DNA of 64,000 nucleotides from Chloranthus sessilifolius (GCA_021018995.1 CM037590.1:68357597-68421596), one strand, 5' to 3'; counted from the first letter of the stretch, positions 11,201-22,177 are shown. Made by a program: numbers and translations. Notes: generated from the sequence alone by a model not told the origin.

Positions 11201-14200
11201 ATCATTAGATAGTATAACTGATGTTATTGATATGAAGTTCTCAATTTGAAACTGATAAAATTGACAAGAGTTATATTATTTATTGGGGGTTACTTGTTGA
11301 GTTTTATCTCACCCCCGTTGCTATTTAAATTTCAGAGATCGGACCTCGTGGCTCAGAAGTTGTATTTCAGGAAGAGACCTTAGAAGACTTGTTGGTTTAG
11401 CTTTGGTTAGGAATTGTTTAACGTTGTAATTGGAACTAAATGTAATTTTGAATTTTATTAATAAGAATGGACCGTTGTGTTTCCTTTGTTTGAATTTTGA
11501 TTATTGAATGCGTTCATGTGCCGAAATGGATCATGTATCGGATTTTGGGGCGTGGCAATTTGGTATCAAAGCTCAAGTTTAGCGAATCCTTAGGTGACCT
11601 TAAGTTGTGGACCCATAGGTTAGAAATAAATAGAACATTACCTATAGAAATTTAATTGGGCATTTCCCTGGTTATCAGGAAATGGTGAGAATGCGTCACA
11701 CTGCTAGGAAAAGTTGCGATAGATGTCCGCTTTCACCGTTTCAAGAAGGGAATGATGTTAGCTACCCATCTTCGTCTGAGTCTTCTAACGAGTCTTACTA
11801 TACACTTGGACCCGTAGAAGTAATAGACATCTCTGACGATGAAGACATTGAGATTTACACACCGTCTGAATATATCATACTCTCTGATGATGATAATGTA
11901 GAGAACGACTTAGAACCGATGGATCCGGAAGAATCATCTGAGTACAACCCGGAGGCTTCTTCTAAGAATGAAGAACAAAATGGAGTCGAACCTGAGGAAA
12001 TAGAGAATCATAACCTAGTCGAGCCTGAGATAATAGATATCTCAGACGATGAATAGATTAGTAATATCTAGAATAAATTAAGTCGAAGTTTAAGTTGTCA
12101 TTTGTTTTTTTTTTTTTTTTTTTTTTCAATAATCTACGTAATTGCTCTTCGATAAATGAATTGGGTGAGAATTTTATGAAGTATTTTTACAAACTTTTGA
12201 TTGCAATTAGTAATTACTATGTCATTTTATTATTATTAGATGGCTGAAGAAAATGTTACTCCATGTATTACTACACCTGCCACTGACTCGACTAATGTCG
12301 AGAAAGTATTAGAGGGAATGCAAGCAGTTCTGGCAGCCATGGCCCAGAAAGGAACAAATTCTGCATCCTTTGATCACGACGCTGGAGGAGGACTCGAAAG
12401 ACTAAAGAAGATGAACCCTCCGATATTTAGGGAATCAACTAATCCGTTAGAAACCGAGCAATGGATCGAAGATATTGAAAATATCTTTTTGGCGATGAAA
12501 TGTACTAAAGAGATGAAGGCTACCTACGCTATATTCTTGCTGGTTGGAGAAGCCAAGCGATGGTGGAAGATGATGCTGAGATCTCAGGTGGCAAAGGACG
12601 AGGTGATAGTATGAGAGAAGTTTACCAAACTATTTTTCGAGAAGTACTTTCCAAAACATATTCAACAAAAAAAGGAAAGTGAATTCCTTACGTTGAAACA
12701 GGAGAATCTGAGTGTCGCTGATTATGAAGCTAAGTTTGTGGACTTAGAAAGATTTTATCGGCACACTTTATCAGATGCAGAAAGAGCAGAAAGGTTTGAC
12801 GGGGGTCTCAGACCCAATATTCGTACGCGTATTTCTACATTATTTTCGGAAAATTACGCCTTGTCAGTTCGACGAGCCTTAAAGGCAGAAGAAGATTGTC
12901 AGGACCTCCGTGAATTCCACGTGAAGAAGAGGGAGTCGTCAGGCACTAATGGTAAGGCACCTGTTACGCCAAACCATAACTTCAAACGACTGCGATTCGA
13001 AGGTTCGCAGGTCGTTGCTCTTCTTAGTCCCTCATGCAAAATCTGCGGAAGGCAACATGGTACCACGCCTTGCAGAATGGTGAATGCAACTTGCTTCAAC
13101 TGTGGAGAATCTGGACATGTGACTCGAACATGTTCAAAACCAAAGAAGACCTGCAATGGGTGTGGAAAAGTGGGACATATACAGAAATATTGCGGCGTGA
13201 CAAGGAACGCTCAACCAATTAAGCGCGCATGACAGATACTCTCGATGGCGGCGATACCGTAGCAACAACAACAGCAGCAACAACAACGGCAACAACAATT
13301 GGTGCAGTACCAACCGCGCCAAGAAAATCAACAGGCCAATCAACAGCGATTCACTCCACAGCAACGTCCAAACGTTCGAGGACAAGTGTTCGCCCTAACT
13401 CAGGAGGCAGAAACTTTGGAGAACGTTATTCAAGGTACCTTAACCATTTCTGAGAACATTGCTAAAGTCTTGATTGATTCTGGTTCAAGTCATTCGTTTA
13501 CTTCACCTGCATTTGCTAAACACTTGAAATTTGTGCCACAACAATTAGATTTTTCACTCTCCATATACACCACTTGGGGATTCACTAGTTACCAACACGA
13601 TATATAGGGAGTGTACAGTTAACTTAGACGGTAAAAACCTACCCGTCAACTTAATTCTGCTTGATATGTCTGACTTTGATGTTATCTTGGGTATGGATTG
13701 GCTCTCTGCTTACCATGCTACTATCGATTGCTTTAGAAAACGAGTCAGTTTTCGTATTAAGGGTCAACCCAGATTCTCTTTTCAAGGAACAGCTATGAAT
13801 TTCAAATTTCCTGCAATTTCCGCCATCAAGGCAAGAAGACTTCTTAATAAAGGTTGTCAGGGTTTTCTAGCTTATGTTTTGAGTGAAGAAACGAAGAAAG
13901 AGTCCAAAATTTTGAGTATTCCTATTGTTTCTGAGTTTTCCGACGTCTTTCCTGATGATCTACCGGGGTTACCTCCCTCTTGCGAGATTGATTTCACCAT
14001 CGATTTACCACCAGAAAGAGCTCCAATCTCGAAGGCTCCATATCGCATGGCACCGGCAGAATTGCAAGAATTGAAGAAACAATTAAAAGAATTGTTAGAG
14101 AAGGGTTTTATTCGATCAAGTGTTTCACCTTGGGGGGCTCCTGTTCTGTTCGTAAAGAAGAAAGATGGGACTATGCGGATGTGCATTGACTATTGTCAAT

Positions 14201-17200
14201 TGAACCAAGTAACTATCAAGAATAAGTATCCTCTACCTCAAGTCGACGACCTTTTCGATCAATTACAAGGTGCTTCCGTCTTTTCAAAGATTGACCTGAG
14301 ATCGGGTTACCACCAGTTGAGAATCAACGATAAGGACATAGCAAAATCTGTTTTCCGGACGCGTTATGGACATTACGAGTTTTTAGTAATGCCTTTTAGT
14401 CTGACAAACGCCCCAACTGCATTCATGGATTTGATGAATAGAGTTTTCAAACCTTTTTTAGATAAATTCGTCATTGTATTTATCGATAATATATTAGTCT
14501 ACTCAAAGAATCGTGAAGAGCATGAGGAGCATCTGAAGAAAGTTCTGAAGACGTTGTGAGAGCATAACCTTTACAGGAAGTTGAGTAAATGCGACTTCTG
14601 GTTAGATAAGGTTTCATTCTTAGGTCATGTAGTTTCTGAAGGAGTGTCTGTCGACCCAACCAAAATTGAAGCCGTTGTAAATTAGGAGAAGCTGCATAAT
14701 GTAACAGACATAAGAAGTTTCTTAGGCCTGGCAGAATACTATCGACGATCTATGAAGGATTTTTCAAAATTCGCACTTCCAATGACTAAGCTTACTAGAA
14801 AATGTGCTAAGTTCATTTGGATGGACGAATGCGAACAAAGTTTTCAAGCATTAAAGAAACGGTTGACATCAGCACCAATCTTGGCAATTCCATCAGGAAA
14901 CGGAGAATTTCAAGTTTGCAGCGACGCATCAGGAAGAGGTTTAGGCTGTGTACTTATGCAGCACAAGAAGGTCATCGCCTACGCATCAAGACAGTTGAAG
15001 CCTCATGAACAAAATTATCCAGTTCACGACCTGGAACTTGTAGCGGTTATCTTTGCCTCAAAGATATGGAGGCATTACTTGTACGGAGAGAAGTTCGAAA
15101 TCTTCACCGATCATTAGAGTTTAAAATACCTCTTTACCCAAAAGGAATTGAACATGCACCAACGACGATGGATGGAGTTTCTAAAAGATTACGACTGCAC
15201 CATTCAGTATCATCCCCACAAGGTGAACATAGTAGCGGACGCATTGAGTCGGAAATCCTCGGGGACACTCGCCACACTCATGGTCAACAAGTGGAGACTA
15301 CACGAAGATTTTGGGAATCTGGGGGCAACCATCCGGGAGGAAGGATCGAAGTTCTTCTATGCTAATCTAAGCATTCAATCGACCATCATCGAGAAGATAA
15401 AAGAAAATCAAGCAAGGGATCCTCAGATAATAGAGTTGATGAACGATGTAAAAAATGAAGAAAAAACAGAATTCAGAATATGTGCAGATGGTTCGTTGCG
15501 ATATCAAGAACGGTTATGCGTACCACACAATCCAGAGCTAAAGAAGGAACTGTTGGATGAAGCCCACAAGTCTCGATATACCATACATCCAGGGAGTATG
15601 AAAATGTACCAGGACTTGAAGCAACACTTTTGGTGGAACAATATGAAGAGAGAAATTGCTGAATATGTATCAAGATGTTTATCCTATCAACAAATTAAAG
15701 CCGAAAATAAGAAGCCAGCAGGATTGTTACAACCTTTGCCAATACCGGAGTAGAAATGGGAGCGGATCAATATGGACTACGTCACTGGGCTGCCAAGAAC
15801 ACAGAGCGGTTACGATTCGATTTGGGTAATAGTAGATGGACTTACCAAAAGCGCGCACTTCTTACCAATTAAAATTACTCAAACGGTGGAAAGTCTCGCA
15901 AAGGTATATATTAAGGAGATTGTCTGATTGCACGGTGTACCAATGAAAATCGTGTCAGGCAGAGACTCAAAGCTTACGTCAGGACTTTGGAGGAAGTTAC
16001 AGGAAAAGTTGGGCACCAAGCTACAATACAGCACTGCTTTTCATCCGGAAACCGACGGACAAGCTGAAAGGACAATTCGCACGTTAGAAGATATGTTACG
16101 AGCTTGCACGCTGGACTTCAAAGGAAATTGGGACGATCATTTGCCGTTGATCGAGTTCGCCTACAACAACAGCTATCAAGCAAGTATCCAGATGGCACCC
16201 TTCGAGGCACTCTACGGAAGACCTTGTCGATCGCCTGTATGTTACGAGGAAGTCGGAGATCAAAATCTGCTCAGACCCGAACTGGTGAAGGAAACAACAG
16301 AAAAGATTCAAATTATTCGCGAACGTCTCATTGCTGCTCAGAATCGCCAAAAGAGTTATACTGACCGGGATCGCCGAGAACGTCAATACGAAGTTGGAGA
16401 TCACGTATTCCTGAAGGTATCACCAACAAAAGGAGTTCTACGATTCGGAAAGAAATGAAAGCTCAGTCTCAGATTCATCGGGCCATTCGAAGTTCTCAAG
16501 AAGGTTAGAAAAGTTGCTTACCAACTAGCTTTACCTCCTTCACTAGCCAACGTACATAACGTCTTCCACGTATCGATGCTGCGAGATTATAAATTTGATC
16601 CCACACATGTGTTAGACCCCGCACCTTCAGAAGTACAAGAAGATCTGTCTTTCGTGGAATCCCCAATGCAAATCATCGAATGGAAGACTCACGGTAATAG
16701 AAGCAAAAGAATCCCTCGAGTAAAAGTTCTTTGGCAACATCACTACGGAGACGATGCAACATGGGAACGTGAAGATGAGATGCGCCAGATGTACCCGCAA
16801 TTGTTCGAAAATACTTAAGGTAAATTTCGAGGACGAAATTCTTTTTAGGGGGGAAGAATGTTTTAAAATTGCTTAAGGTAAATTTCGAGGACGAAATTCT
16901 TTTTAGGGGGGAAGAATGTGAGGACCCAAACTATTACAACCCAAACCCTAACTCCACCCGACCCGATTCGAACCAAAGCATACACACACACTCTAACCTG
17001 TATATGCCATACACCTTAACCATTTCCATTACAACTTAAATCCCAAATCAAAACCTATTCGTAACAGATGAGCAGTTTTCCTTCTTCAATTCGATAACGC
17101 CTACCATTACTCGCAAATTCATTTCAATTGCAAACGGTCACTCCACCGAGCCTATAAGTAGAGCTCTTTCTCCTCTCTTTTCCACACCAAGCTTTCTTCA

Positions 17201-20200
17201 AGTTCTTCTTCTCTAATTCCCTTGAGGTATGTTTTCCTTTAGTTAAATTTTATAATATAGTTTTGTAGTTTTTAGTTAAATTTCTGATTTTATAAATTTA
17301 TTTTTAGTAAATCTGGTTTAATTTAGGTTTTAGGTCAACTCTGATTTTATGGGTTTCATATTGGTTTTATATGCTCAAAATATATTCTGTTTTTATAAAT
17401 TGATTTTCTATTCTGTTGTATTTTAAGTCTACAACATTAGGGTTGTTTTCTCTAGTTTTATATTTCTCTGATTTTTAGACTCTGGTTCTTATATTTTAGA
17501 AATCTGGCAATTTTATATTCTGATTTTTCTAACTTTATATTTTAGAAATTGGTGTTATATATTCTGGTGTTATAAACTAAAAATTTTATATTCTGTTTTT
17601 ATAAATCTGGTTTATTAAGATGGGGGTTTAAATCCTAGATTATACTGTAAGGATTGGGCTTCTAAATCTGGATATATATGTTGATAGTGTATTCAAAATT
17701 CAGTTATAATAATCAGAAATTATATTCTGTTTTAATCTAATTTTTATTCCAGTTTTAATCTGATAATCTGGAATTATATTAATCTGGTATTCTGTATACA
17801 AATCTGATTTTATAATCTGTTTTACAAATCTTATTTTTATAAATCTGATTTTTATATAGTCTGTTTTACAAATCTGATTTTTTATATATTGATTTTTATA
17901 ATATGTTTTATAACTTGTCTTAAAATAGGAAATTCATCCTAGTTTTAGAAATCTGATTTTTATATAATCTGATTTTATATTATGTTAAATAATATGATTT
18001 TTCGTTCGGTTTCTATTTTAGATTATACCATGTTTTTATATGTTATAATCCGACTTTATATATAGTCTGTTTATATGTTGGTTTTATATTAAAATATAAT
18101 TATATGAAATCAGATTCTAAGATTAAAAGAATTTAAGTAATTGCTTAATATTAAATCAAGGGTTTTTAAAACTGAGTTATAAAGTTGCTTTAAATTAAAA
18201 AGCTTATATATTAAATATTTTATAAGGATTTGAAATAACTCGATGAAATCCAACTTTACATCGATAATCTACCCTGGTTCGTTCTTTATTCTTGACCGAA
18301 TTTTTCTTGTGCCCAGATAACTACCTGAAACCATGAAACTTCACACTATCCTCACAAGGCCCCTGAATAAGACTGAGGCAAGTGACCTATCCCATAACAT
18401 GTTTTACACACCTACTTATTTAGATAATGATGTCTTTAATTTTGCATAGTACATACTATACTGTTGATAAGTAGATACCGAATGATTCCTAATAGTAGTT
18501 TAGGCATGCTTTACTCAGTGATGATTATTTCAAATCGAATCATATTATTGTTAGAAAGGTAAATGTCATAAGCATTGTCTACTTAGCTTAAATTAGACAA
18601 GATATCGTTTACTATTTCAAAATGAAGCATTGAGATAAGTTTTTCAAAAGAAATTGATGTGAAAAACTTTAGTAATGATGAATATCGTAAAGATGAATAA
18701 GATATGATTTTATTAAGATCCCTATGGGGCCGCATGGTAGAATTGGATGAACGGATCCATTTGTATACTTCCGTAATACGAAGTAAACCCGTCAAACCGG
18801 ATCGGCACGATTGACAATGGGATTGATGAAAATATGGAACTGGCTGGTATCCATGATGAATGATGACTGAGGATATGAATGCAAATGCACTTAGATCGGT
18901 GATATTAATTAACAATTGTACAATATATGAAGTACAATTGTAAACTAAGTTATTTTCTTCTTTATACTGAATCATTAGATAGTATAACTGATGTTATTGA
19001 TATGAAGTTCTCAATTTGAAACTGATAAAATTGACAAAAGAGTTATATTATTTATTGGGGGTTACTTGTTGAGTTTTATCTCACCCCCATTGCTATTTAA
19101 ATTTCAGACATCGGACCTCGTGGCTCAAAGGCTGTATTTCAAGAAGAGACCCTAGAAAACTTGTTGGTTTAGCTTTAGTTAGGAGTTGTTTAACGTTGTA
19201 ATTGGAACTAAATGTAATTTTGAATTTTATTAATAAGAATTGACCGTTGTGTTTTCTTTATTTGAATTTTGATTATTGAATGCGTTCATGTGCCGAAATG
19301 GATCACGTATCGGATTTCAGGGCGTGACATTAACAAACTCAATAGAAGAAAACGAGGCGAACTATATAAACAAATAGGTGTTATTCTAGGACATGCCTAG
19401 GGTGAAAAGAAGCAAATGCCTTTAAGAATAGGGTGAACATGAAAGAAATGATACAAGATCAAAAGGCCAAGAATGATGAATGGAAAATTTGTGAAAGGAG
19501 GTAAAATAATCTACATTACTGCATTGTCTTCCATTAAAACAGATGAAGCTTTATTAAGAATGAATATTTACTAGACAATGTAGGACCTAACAGATACAAG
19601 CCCTCTAGCCTAAACAGGGGTCTGGCAGTCCGGGATGCAATTTCCAACTTGCAGGCAATTCTGGGTCAGATATTCCAATTTCCAACTTGCCAACAAGAAA
19701 GAAAGCCAAAAGGATGGTCAGGGAGAGCTAGTCCTCGAAGAATAACAACGAGGAGCACACAGAGTCCACAACTATGAGATATTCCAATTACCAACTTGCG
19801 AACAAGAAAGAACGCCAAAAGGATGCCCAGGGTGCTGGACAAGTTTCAAAAAATGAATTGAAAAAAAGCCAAGTAACCTAATCAAGGTTGAAAACACAGA
19901 AGTAGGGAACTTGGGTGTCTCACACATTCTAATCCGTAACAAAAGCAAATTTTACAGCCATAATAAAATATCTAGTGAAAATAATAATTTATGGTCTTAG
20001 AAAACAGCCCTTTCCAAAAGATCTAGGTGGTGAATCCATTATCAGGAACCATGAGAGTGGCTACAAAAGGTCATGACAAGGTAAAAGCCCATGGAGCTAT
20101 GAGCCAATTAATAGCCCTAATGGCAGGTTTGCATGTGGTACATTTTTTCAGATCACATGGACAAGATCCTTGGAATGATCCAATAGAAGAAAAAAAAATG

Positions 20201-22177
20201 TGTAGACATGAGCTGAAATTTGTGTAGTGTTCCAAATCGGCTCAAATCAATGAATGAGATGACAGAAATAAGAAAAGATCTCACAAATCAATTTAATCAT
20301 CTAAGACATAGCATTCCTTTTATGTCCTATGCGGGAGAGAACTTTTGGCAGCTGAAAATTGCAAGTATGGATTCCCTTTACAAATAAGTGAAAATCCTTT
20401 AATATAGAGAAATTTTACAATAATAGTGATAGAATGAAAGTTTTCTATTGTTTTAATGAAAAAAATTATGCAAAATGATAAACAAAATGTCACGGTTAGT
20501 TTCAAAGTTTTGGTTGTCATATTTGGCTCCGCCAAGTGGTGCAGGCCTAAGTAGTCTTAGAGAAGACTTAATCCAACCTTAATATGAGGTTCACAATACC
20601 AAATTGTATGATACACATTACACAATATGGTAAACTAGTCATTTCCGAAAAAAATATAGCATATACAATGTATTTTACATAAGAATCAAATACAAGTATT
20701 TAAATTAATAAACCATGATTATGTATAATACAAAGACTAACGTAATATTAAAGTTATTCACTAACAAAACAGAAATTCAACAATATATGATAAGTTATCA
20801 AGAGTTAAAACTGGAATATAACTCATTATCATAATGTCAAGTATCAGCAAACACTGATACATATGGTTCTGGCTGAGAACGGATACCAGTCCGATACGAT
20901 CGATATCCGTATCGGTCGTGGACGTATTGGCCGATACTGTCATTTTTTTTCAAAATTAAAAAAAATATATCGGTATAAGCCGAAAGTAACGATCCAAAGA
21001 ATGGACCAATACCAGTACCAATAATGAGTTCGATACCTTGTTCATAATTTTTATATTACTTCTTAGGATATGTATGTTAGTATGTTCATGACAAGGCCGT
21101 CGCAACAAATTTAAAAGGACCCCAAGCCAAATCTTGTCTCAAGATCGAGTCTTCAAAGCTTGAGTTAGATAGGATCTGAAATTTGTTGCTAGAAATTTGG
21201 GGGGTAAGATTCACCTAATGACCATAGAGGGGTTTCCAAATATGCGAATGAAACTAGAGATAGCTCAAATGAGAGCTTTCTTGAATCTCCTTCATATGGT
21301 ATAATGTATATAGAAAAATTAATAAATAAATCATGTATAGAATTGAAAATTTTCTCACTCCTTTAGAGGCACAAATGTAGATATAATCCTTTGCCTGTTC
21401 TGCATAAGCTTTAGATTTTTATATAAGAGAGAATGTTCCTGTTCTATGTTAAGGCTGCGTTTGGGTTAGCTCTTTCACGGCAAAGAGCAGCTCTTTGGCT
21501 CCGGCAGAGAACTATTTTCATGTTTGGCAACACAGCTCCTAGCCCCATCCGCTATGGCAGGAAGCTGTTTTAAGTGGTAAAACTGCTCTCTGTCTGCTCT
21601 CTGCCAGAGCAAATTTTATCTGCTCTAACAAAGAGCAGGCAGAGAGCTGCTTCTGCTCTTATAAGAGCTAACCCAAACACAGCCCATAATAACCCTATCT
21701 CAACCATGCTCTGAGAGCTGATATAACATATATGCTCTCCGAGTGAGTCCAAGTAGACATAAAAATTAAAATGACAAATGAAGAACGTATGAGACCAAAA
21801 CACAATATCTAAATTGATGATTAAAGTATACAAATATTAACTGACAAGAAAAAAGCCAAATGAGATAATGTTGCTTGCCAAGGGATCAATAAAAGATTTT
21901 TCCTTGGAAAATAGACTAATTCAATATTTCATTTAGCATAAGATCAGCCAGTGTACTAGAAAACAACATAGAAAAACATCTTCTAGCCATCTAAGAAGTT
22001 ATCATAGAAAAACTGAGAAAACTATAATCAAGAAATATAATTCCAATAAAGTTGTTTAGAATTTTCTTATAATGTTTTAATCAAGGGGATTCAAGAATCC
22101 GATATATAATAATCAAGCTTCTTCTGTGCACCTGATTCTTCATTTGCATGAGACCCTGGAGCTACGTTGATGTCAAC
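8226..22177 (-). CDS. AE7-like: MIP18/AE7-like cytosolic Fe-S assembly protein, last two exons
   Basis: The penultimate exon, 22177-22132, has a TTCTGCAG acceptor and a TCAG|GTGC donor. It encodes [15 protein letters not shown]. The last exon, 8326-8226, follows TTCTCAG. It encodes [19 protein letters not shown] and then [14 protein letters not shown] before TAG. The split codon G|TT joins them in frame. This is the conserved C-terminus of the MIP18 (FAM96/CIA2) family, and the LRQLVDEC ending is closest to plant AE7-like proteins. AE7 acts in the cytosolic Fe-S targeting complex that supplies clusters to nuclear and cytosolic enzymes. Both exons are free of lesions and both splice sites are good. 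The 13.8-kb intron contains a complete 10.2-kb Ty3/gypsy element plus MITEs. Upstream exons were sought up to 27 kb and not found. They may lie farther away, or this may be a 3' fragment of the gene. Confidence 0.85.
8327..9137. other. Intron sequence of AE7-like gene (3' part)
   Basis: AT-rich intronic DNA between the last exon and the Ty3/gypsy insertion. No further exon or element is evident. Confidence 0.5.
9143..11557 (+). repeat. 5' LTR of Tekay-like element
   Basis: It begins TGTGACGACCC and ends GGGCGTGGCA (TG...CA). A TATA-like TATAAGTA lies at 9384-9391. The middle is a long AT-rich stretch with recurring AATCTGATTTT words. A conserved AGGCAAGTGACCTA lies at 10598-10611. By eye the two LTRs differ by scattered substitutions and a few small indels. 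Confidence 0.93.
9384..9391 (+). promoter_or_regulatory. TATA box of Tekay-like LTR
   Basis: TATAAGTA lies about 240 bp into the LTR, followed by a pyrimidine-rich TCTCCTCTC leader start. The same arrangement is kept in the 3' LTR near 17155. Confidence 0.5.
11561..11574 (+). other. Primer binding site (initiator Met tRNA)
   Basis: TGGTATCAAAGCTC starts 3 bases after the 5' LTR. It matches the usual TGGTATCAGAGC site with one change. Confidence 0.85.
11682..12056 (+). CDS. Extra retrotransposon ORF: H3-tail-like N-terminus plus SUMO-interaction-like repeats
   Basis: An intact 124-codon frame lies between the primer site and gag, while most other frames of the element are broken. The protein starts [15 protein letters not shown]. 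Aligned without gaps to the histone H3 start MARTKQTARKS, it matches at M1, R3 and the whole TARKS block, so the lysine falls at the H3K9 position. The rest is very acidic and serine-rich, with three motifs of hydrophobic residues followed by acidic runs: VIDISDDED (47-55), YIILSDDD (64-71) and IIDISDDE (117-124, the exact C-terminus). Such motifs fit the SUMO-interaction consensus. No enzyme domain, signal peptide or membrane segment is visible. It has its own ATG and precedes gag by 183 bp. I do not recognise it as a standard Tekay gene. Chromatin or SUMO binding is inference from short motifs. Confidence 0.75.
   Translation: MVRMRHTARKSCDRCPLSPFQEGNDVSYPSSSESSNESYYTLGPVEVIDISDDEDIEIYTPSEYIILSDDDNVENDLEPMDPEESSEYNPEASSKNEEQNGVEPEEIENHNLVEPEIIDISDDE
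12057..12239 (+). other. Spacer with poly(T) tract and acceptor-like site before gag
   Basis: Contains an uninterrupted T run (about 12105-12126). It ends in TTATTATTAG immediately before the gag ATG, which looks like a splice acceptor. No matching donor is established. Confidence 0.4.
12240..13232 (+). pseudogene. Gag polyprotein of Tekay-like element (in-frame stops)
   Basis: Gag packages retrotransposon RNA into cytoplasmic particles. The N-terminal capsid-type region holds the landmarks [22 protein letters not shown] and AKRWWKMML. The C-terminal part has two canonical CCHC knuckles, [14 protein letters not shown] and [14 protein letters not shown], preceded by a variant [13 protein letters not shown]. 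An in-frame TGA at 12612-12614 interrupts it, and a TGA at 13230-13232 ends it ahead of the glutamine-rich linker that leads to protease. The start was chosen as the ATG following the TTATTATTAG site, which opens the conserved frame. Confidence 0.88.
13299..16818 (+). pseudogene. Pol polyprotein of Tekay-like element: PR, RT, RNase H, integrase, chromodomain-like tail
   Basis: Domains in order: aspartic protease ([11 protein letters not shown] near 13470), reverse transcriptase (13990-14560), RNase H ([11 protein letters not shown] near 14915), integrase zinc and DDE regions (15570-16400) and a C-terminal segment ending [15 protein letters not shown] that looks like the Tekay-type chromodomain, which binds histone marks. 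Protease shares the gag frame, and the frame shifts by one between about 13565 and 13666. In-frame stops lie at 14557, 14683, 15115, 15751, 15925 and 16456 (first base each). In addition, the reverse transcriptase catalytic box reads FIDN instead of FIDD, removing an essential aspartate. The product is therefore inactive even where open. Confidence 0.9.
16814..16919 (+). repeat. 58-bp duplication carrying the polypurine tract
   Basis: A block starting CTTAAGGTAAATTTCGAGG and running through AGGGGGGAAGAATG occurs at 16814 and again at 16872. The second copy's AGGGGGGAAGAA (16905-16916) abuts the 3' LTR and is the functional polypurine tract position. The first copy is detached. Confidence 0.9.
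16917..19329 (+). repeat. 3' LTR of Tekay-like element
   Basis: Begins TGTGAGGACCC and ends GGCGTGACA, followed by TTAAC. It parallels the 5' LTR throughout, with small differences such as a missing segment after ATGGAAC (near 18840) and a short extra block near 17828. Confidence 0.93.
19335..22131. other. Intron sequence of AE7-like gene (5' part) with small repeats
   Basis: No exon is seen. It contains a diverged duplication of about 55 bp (from 19669 and from 19778, both starting AGATATTCCAATT), a CGATAC-rich repeat fragment at about 20840-21060 ending GATACCTTG, and a small MITE at 21453-21684. Confidence 0.5.
21453..21684. mobile_element. Short palindromic MITE with GGCTGCGTTTGGG ends
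   Basis: The left end is GGCTGCGTTTGGGTTAGCTC. The right end, reverse-complemented, is GGCTGTGTTTGGGTTAGCTC, a near-perfect 20-bp inverted repeat. The interior is made of AGAGCAG/CTGCTCT words. Flanks TATGTTAA and CATAATAA match at only 5 of 8. Confidence 0.75.

Larger units (their letters stand above)
9143..19329 (+). mobile_element. Ty3/gypsy chromovirus-type LTR retrotransposon (Tekay/Del-like), complete but decayed
   Basis: The element is flanked by a perfect 5-bp target duplication TTAAC (9138-9142 and 19330-19334) and lies inside the AE7-like intron in the opposite direction. In order it has a 5' LTR, an initiator-Met tRNA primer site, an extra acidic frame, gag with zinc knuckles, protease, reverse transcriptase, RNase H, integrase with a chromodomain-like tail, a polypurine tract and a 3' LTR. 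Long LTRs of about 2.4 kb, the TTTCGAGGACGAAATTC block before the polypurine tract and the C-terminal domain point to the Tekay/Del clade. Numerous stops and one frameshift mean it cannot move by itself. Confidence 0.93.

Noticed and set aside
11014..11205. Minus-strand open frame in the Tekay LTR, repeated at 18583-18975
   Set aside because: It lies within the LTR, antisense to the element, with no recognisable domain. The two copies agree only because the LTRs are copies.
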